Positions 60,978 to 64,000 of a DNA stretch of 64,000 nucleotides are shown here, piece by piece (within the stretch, counting starts at the first letter, position 1; every line of letters starts with the position of its first letter). A program made the translations under genes and the position numbers. The notes beneath the pieces were generated by a model. That model did no database searches and was not told the DNA's origin. It saw only the letters and a program-made list of their open reading frames with translations. The stretch comes from Silvibacterium dinghuense (GTDB lineage: Bacteria; Acidobacteriota; Terriglobia; Terriglobales; Acidobacteriaceae): the NCBI RefSeq assembly GCF_004123295.1, contig NZ_SDMK01000003.1, positions 124,001 through 188,000 of the forward strand. The letters are read 5' to 3'.

Positions 60978-61010
60978 GATCATGCATAAAGAAGCGAGGA
61001 TGCAAAAATA

Positions 61011-61598
61011 ATGAGATACGAGAAAGGGCGTAAGGAGACTACGCACGATCGCATCCTGGAGGTCGCGACACGCCGATTCCGGCAGGATGGAATCGCGGCG
61101 TCCGGTCTGGCGGGCATCATGTCGGAAGCTGGTCTGACGAATGGGGCTTTCTATGCCCACTTTTCTTCCAAGAGCGAGATGGTCGAAAAATGCATCGAAC
61201 GGGCCATCGATGACCAGTGGCAGCAATTTGAAAAAGAAATTGCTGCGGGACGTCTGGTCGAAATTATTCGTTCTTATCTGTCAGAACAGCACCGGGATCA
61301 TGCCGACTCGGGATGCCCATCTGCTGCGCTCTTACCTGAGATTTCACGCCAGGAACCAGCAACGAGGCATGTCTATACCGAGAGCGTGAAGCGGCTCGTG
61401 AGTGCCATGGAGAAGCAGTTGCCCGATATGCCGAAGGGCCCCAAGGCACGTGAGATCGCCATCGCGACAATGGGGCTTCTGATCGGAACGCTACAAATGG
61501 CTCGCGCCGTGAACGATCCGTCGCTCTCTGACGATATTTTGGCTGCCGGTACTCACGTCGCCAAGAGCCTGATTCAATCCGGGAAAAGAAGAGTGTAG
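61011..61598 (+). CDS. TetR/AcrR family transcriptional regulator
   Basis: A 195-residue regulator. The DNA-binding part contains RRFRQDGIAASGLAGIMSEAGLTNGAFYAHFSSKSEM, of which LTNGAFYAHFSSK is the recognition region. The C-terminal domain has a DSGCPSAALLPEI motif typical of the TetR_C_LfrR/YcnC-like type. Divergent from the SDR-hydrolase-dehydrogenase operon and likely its repressor. Confidence 0.9.
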   Translation: MRYEKGRKETTHDRILEVATRRFRQDGIAASGLAGIMSEAGLTNGAFYAHFSSKSEMVEKCIERAIDDQWQQFEKEIAAGRLVEIIRSYLSEQHRDHADSGCPSAALLPEISRQEPATRHVYTESVKRLVSAMEKQLPDMPKGPKAREIAIATMGLLIGTLQMARAVNDPSLSDDILAAGTHVAKSLIQSGKRRV

Positions 61599-62038
61599 TT
61601 CGTTCGGCAAAGCTTCTCGGAAATTCTGCACGGCGCTTGTGTTCGCTGCAGCCGACAGGAACAGGGCTCTTCTTGGGTTTGCGCATTGTCGCCGATCAGT
61701 CATCGGGAACAGCGAGTACCGCGAAGTCGGCTTCGAGGAAGGGATCCGGCATAGTCCGATTGCTGACAAGTCGACTTTTCGTGACCGTTCTTCACCAGGA
61801 CAGAACTATGCTTGTAAAACTCCATTCCTGTTTTTCGTGAGAGGGAATGCTGCTCGGCTTAAGAGCGCAGGCTCGAGGCAAACAGCCGCTTGAGTAAGCA
61901 CAGCTTGAGCGGCGTCTCCGCGGTCAGATCCAGCTCATGCCTGCGCAGGGTCGAAGTCATGCAGACATATCTCGACGTGCTCCTCCAACTCGGAACATTG
62001 GCTTCCAGTGACGGCTGCGGGAAACGGCATAACAGGCT
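61599..62038. other. 440-base gap without a supported gene
   Basis: Short frames exist on both strands, but none has a ribosome site or a family signature. The minus-strand frame at 61859-61960 encodes 33 residues ending TPLKLCLLKRLFASSLRS and looks coding-like, perhaps the remnant of a lost gene. Otherwise nothing is seen. Confidence 0.5.
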
Positions 62039-62605
62039 CTAGATTTGTTCGACCACGGCCTGTGACAGCTTTCGGCTCAGCAGAATGCCTCCAATCATGA
62101 AGTAGAGGGCACCGAAGATGGCATAGCCTCCCAGATCCTTCGTGTGCAACTTTCCACCCAGGCCACCGAGCACAAAGGCAATACCCGCTGCAGTGGATTG
62201 CGCACCGCTCAGGATCATCGCCCATTGCCCACCCAGCTGCTTACGACGAATGAGCCCGGCGACGAGTTGAAGCACGCCGGCTCCGAATGCCCAGGCACCG
62301 AAGATCGCGATGGAGTATGCCGGTTTGCTAAAGATCGTTAAGGCAATCCCAAGAGCAGCAGCAGAGCCCAGGAGTGCATTGACGATCTGCGAAGTGCGTG
62401 CGCTTCCGGCAGGGCGTGAAGCCCTCAGATCGTACAGCGTGCAAGCGACGTCCCATAGAGGATACGCGATCAGTAAAACGGAAGCGACCTGTGGCTGCAT
62501 ACGTACCGTCGAAAGAACAGCGGCAGCCCATATCACCTGAAATACTGTGCGAACAAAGTAAAGGTTCCGCAGAGAGCGCGCTGATTCCGTGGAGTGGTTT
62601 TGCAT
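62039..62605 (-). CDS. Small integral membrane protein (DUF308-like)
   Basis: 188 residues with about six hydrophobic segments (YFVRTVFQVIWAAAVLSTV, VASVLLIAYPLWDVACTLY, IVNALLGSAAALGIALTIF, AIFGAWAFGAGVLQLVAGLI, GIAFVLGGLGG and AIFGALYFMIGGILL). This pattern resembles the HdeD/DUF308 type. Function unknown. It lies downstream of a TetR gene on the same strand (70 bases) and may be controlled by it. Confidence 0.78.
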   Translation of the reverse strand: MQNHSTESARSLRNLYFVRTVFQVIWAAAVLSTVRMQPQVASVLLIAYPLWDVACTLYDLRASRPAGSARTSQIVNALLGSAAALGIALTIFSKPAYSIAIFGAWAFGAGVLQLVAGLIRRKQLGGQWAMILSGAQSTAAGIAFVLGGLGGKLHTKDLGGYAIFGALYFMIGGILLSRKLSQAVVEQI

Positions 62606-62674
62606 GAGAAATTCCTCTATCTTCTAGTTGGTAGGTTTATAAAATAAAGCGAGGCACTGCATGGCCTCTGCTCG

Positions 62675-63256
62675 TTAGTTCCTTGCTTTATCGAGACGCT
62701 TGAGTGCTGCTCCGGTCACAAGCTTGAAGACCTCACAGTCACCGGTGGCGCGGGCGGAGAGCATCGCTCCATGCACGACCGCCATCAGCGTCTGAGCTTC
62801 CGTTGCCGCCGAATCGTGCAGCCGGATGTCCCCGGCTTTCACGCCGGCCTTTAACGTTCGCTCCAGCCATTCGCTCAATGCCCGGAAATGCAGGCGCACT
62901 TCGACCTGTACTTCCTCCGGCAGGGATGGAAGCTCCGCTCCCATGAGCGCAGCAACGCAGAAGGGGACCGTATGCTTGCGGATACACCCCTCCCAATACT
63001 GAACGTAAGCATGAAGGCGTTTCCGGGGGGCTTCAATCTGCCGGTCGAGCTGCGCAGTGCCTTCGATCGTCTTCTCGCGATGCGCCTTGAGAACCGCTGC
63101 GGCCAGGGCTGCCTTGGTCGGAAAGTGATGATGAATGCTCGGTTTCCTGATTCCGACTGCTTCGGAAATATCGGCATAGCTGAAAGCCGAGTATCCCCTT
63201 TCGATCATCAGGGCTTCCGCCGATTTCATGATGCGTTCTGCCGTTTCTCCCTGCAC
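62675..63256 (-). CDS. TetR/AcrR family transcriptional regulator
   Basis: A 193-residue regulator. ERIMKSAEALMIERGYSAFSYADISEAVGIRKPSIHHHFPTKAAL holds the helix-turn-helix, with IRKPSIHHHFPTK as recognition part. The C-terminal domain is of the TetR_C_33/YxaF-like type. A palindrome lies about 13 bases upstream of the start, and the gene for a membrane protein follows, so autoregulation of a two-gene unit is likely. Confidence 0.9.
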   Translation of the reverse strand: MQGETAERIMKSAEALMIERGYSAFSYADISEAVGIRKPSIHHHFPTKAALAAAVLKAHREKTIEGTAQLDRQIEAPRKRLHAYVQYWEGCIRKHTVPFCVAALMGAELPSLPEEVQVEVRLHFRALSEWLERTLKAGVKAGDIRLHDSAATEAQTLMAVVHGAMLSARATGDCEVFKLVTGAALKRLDKARN

Positions 63257-63268
63257 GCCAAGTAGACT

Positions 63269-63282
63269 ACCTACTAGTCGGT
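63269..63282. promoter_or_regulatory. TetR-type operator upstream of the 62675-63256 gene
   Basis: ACCTACTAGTCGGT is a 14-bp palindrome centred on CTAG with one mismatched pair. Wider pairs such as GACTA...TAGTC overlap it. It lies 13 bases upstream of the start codon. Confidence 0.65.
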
Positions 63283-63318
63283 TTGGTTACAAAAATCTTT
63301 TTGCGTAGATTTGAAGGG

Positions 63319-63909
63319 TTATTTCCGGGCAGACGAGCGTGCCTTATGTCCGGCAAGAAACTGCTGATAGGTATCCTCGATGAACGCATCATCGATCGCC
63401 CCTGAGCCGAGCAGCAGCCGGTAGTAGAGCGATCCGTATAGCTGATCGATCGCGGTGTCGATGTTGAAGTCGCGGCGTAACGAGCCCTCCGAGATCGCGG
63501 CCTGTATGTTTTGGCGAACCCCTTCCCGCCGGGGATTGAGCCAGCGGTCACGGAAAGCCGAAGCGAGTTCCGGGTCCGACTGGGCTTCGGACACCAGGGA
63601 ACGGATGAGATTGCCACGCGCGCTACGGAAGAAAGCAGCCTGCAGATGGAGCTGCCGCCGGAGGCTTTCGAGCGCGCTGCCGGCTTTGGGAAAAGCTGTT
63701 TCATTCCCGATCAGCTCCAGCAAGGAATCCATCACGACCGCTGCCTTGTTTGGCCAGTGCCGGTAAATCGTCATCTTTCCTACGCCGGCCTCGGCGGCAA
63801 TTTCATTCACACTCACAGCACGGAAGCCGCTCCGGGTGATCAAGCGGAGAGTGGCCTTAAGAATTGCATCATGAGCTGCCTGACTCCTCGGCCGGCCTAT
63901 GGTCCTCAT
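63319..63909 (-). CDS. TetR/AcrR family transcriptional regulator
   Basis: A 196-residue regulator starting MRTIGRPRSQAAHDAIL. The recognition region is GVGKMTIYRHWPNKAAV, and the C-terminal domain is of the TetR_C_16/YbiH-like type. Two matching inverted repeats lie in its upstream region, near the right edge. A divergent target gene may begin just beyond the window. Confidence 0.9.
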   Translation of the reverse strand: MRTIGRPRSQAAHDAILKATLRLITRSGFRAVSVNEIAAEAGVGKMTIYRHWPNKAAVVMDSLLELIGNETAFPKAGSALESLRRQLHLQAAFFRSARGNLIRSLVSEAQSDPELASAFRDRWLNPRREGVRQNIQAAISEGSLRRDFNIDTAIDQLYGSLYYRLLLGSGAIDDAFIEDTYQQFLAGHKARSSARK

Positions 63910-63946
63910 ACTGCCTCACGTTCCGGAAACAAAATGCATCCTTAAC

Positions 63947-63961
63947 GATACCGCGAGTATC
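63947..63961. promoter_or_regulatory. TetR operator half 1 of a twin site
   Basis: GATAC-CGCGA-GTATC, perfect 5-bp arms, 38 bases upstream of the TetR start. Centre 63954. Confidence 0.7.
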
Positions 63962-63975
63962 TTATTCTCGAGAAA

Positions 63976-63992
63976 CGATACTGGCGGTATCG
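63976..63992. promoter_or_regulatory. TetR operator half 2 of a twin site
   Basis: CGATAC-TGGCG-GTATCG, perfect 6-bp arms. Centre 63984, exactly 30 bases (about three helical turns) from the first site, so two dimers would sit on one face of the DNA. Confidence 0.7.
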
Positions 63993-64000
63993 ATTGGAGG

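Noticed and set aside
1-64000. Search for tRNA, rRNA, integrases, transposases, phage genes, toxin-antitoxin pairs and restriction systems
   Set aside because: None could be recognised on either strand; mobile sequences are limited to short non-coding repeats.

Overview
The window looks like a chromosome segment of an Acidobacteriota member, probably class Terriglobia (Acidobacteriaceae-like). This is inference from gene content and style: high G+C, TPR/FG-GAP/ASPIC secreted proteins, DUF4139 and PIG-L proteins, and abundant short dispersed repeats ending in GTGGGGCACC or GTCGGGATGACA. No rRNA, tRNA, phage, transposase or CRISPR was found.

Layout. 0-1.8 kb (minus): the edge of a surface-sugar cluster, a nucleotide-sugar 4,6-dehydratase followed by a hydrolysing UDP-GlcNAc 2-epimerase cut by the left edge. 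1.8-6.7 kb (plus): a large secreted TPR/VCBS/UnbV protein and an amidase. 6.7-14.3 kb (minus): a division and cell-wall (dcw) block in the order mraZ, rsmH, ftsL, ftsI, murE, murF, with a four-box MraZ operator in front. It stops at murF, which faces the amidase. 14.5-22.4 kb: a DUF2127 membrane protein, carboxylesterase, PIG-L deacetylase, PfkB kinase and a YncE-like propeller. 22.6-31 kb: an HxlR regulator with a perfect 43-bp palindrome, an APC permease, a purine nucleoside permease, a putative lipoprotein, a triple-PAS histidine kinase, a GltP/DctA-type symporter and an EamA exporter. 31-38.7 kb: a divergent SDR/TetR pair, dxs with a terminator-containing leader, a DUF4139 protein and a coiled-coil porin. 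39-43.2 kb: a DrrAB-type ABC exporter with its TetR regulator, then a serine hydrolase. 43.7-49.4 kb: a small omega-like protein, GH3 glucosidase, Mrp ATPase, thioesterase, TPR protein and a LON-substrate-binding protein. 49.9-53 kb: a MoxR-like AAA+ ATPase and VWA protein separated by a large heptanucleotide array. 53-58 kb: MarR, a receiver-like protein, an NtrC-type regulator, rph and a tagatose-bisphosphate-type aldolase. 58-64 kb: an alcohol dehydrogenase / hydrolase / SDR operon with divergent TetR, a small membrane protein, and two more TetR genes with clear operators.

The most unusual material is between genes. A repeat family of about 220 bp with imperfect terminal inverted repeats (three full copies) and a second GGCCGTCCAGG-type family sit exactly on TAG stop codons of five genes. 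A sixth TAG stop, that of the AAA+ gene, opens a degenerate heptad run. Facing it is a perfect 150-bp array of GCTAGAA heptads whose last, mutated unit forms the Shine-Dalgarno sequence of the VWA gene. No wholly new multi-gene system is evident. The repeat-at-stop-codon pattern and the repeat-controlled AAA+/VWA pair are the best candidates for something undescribed.
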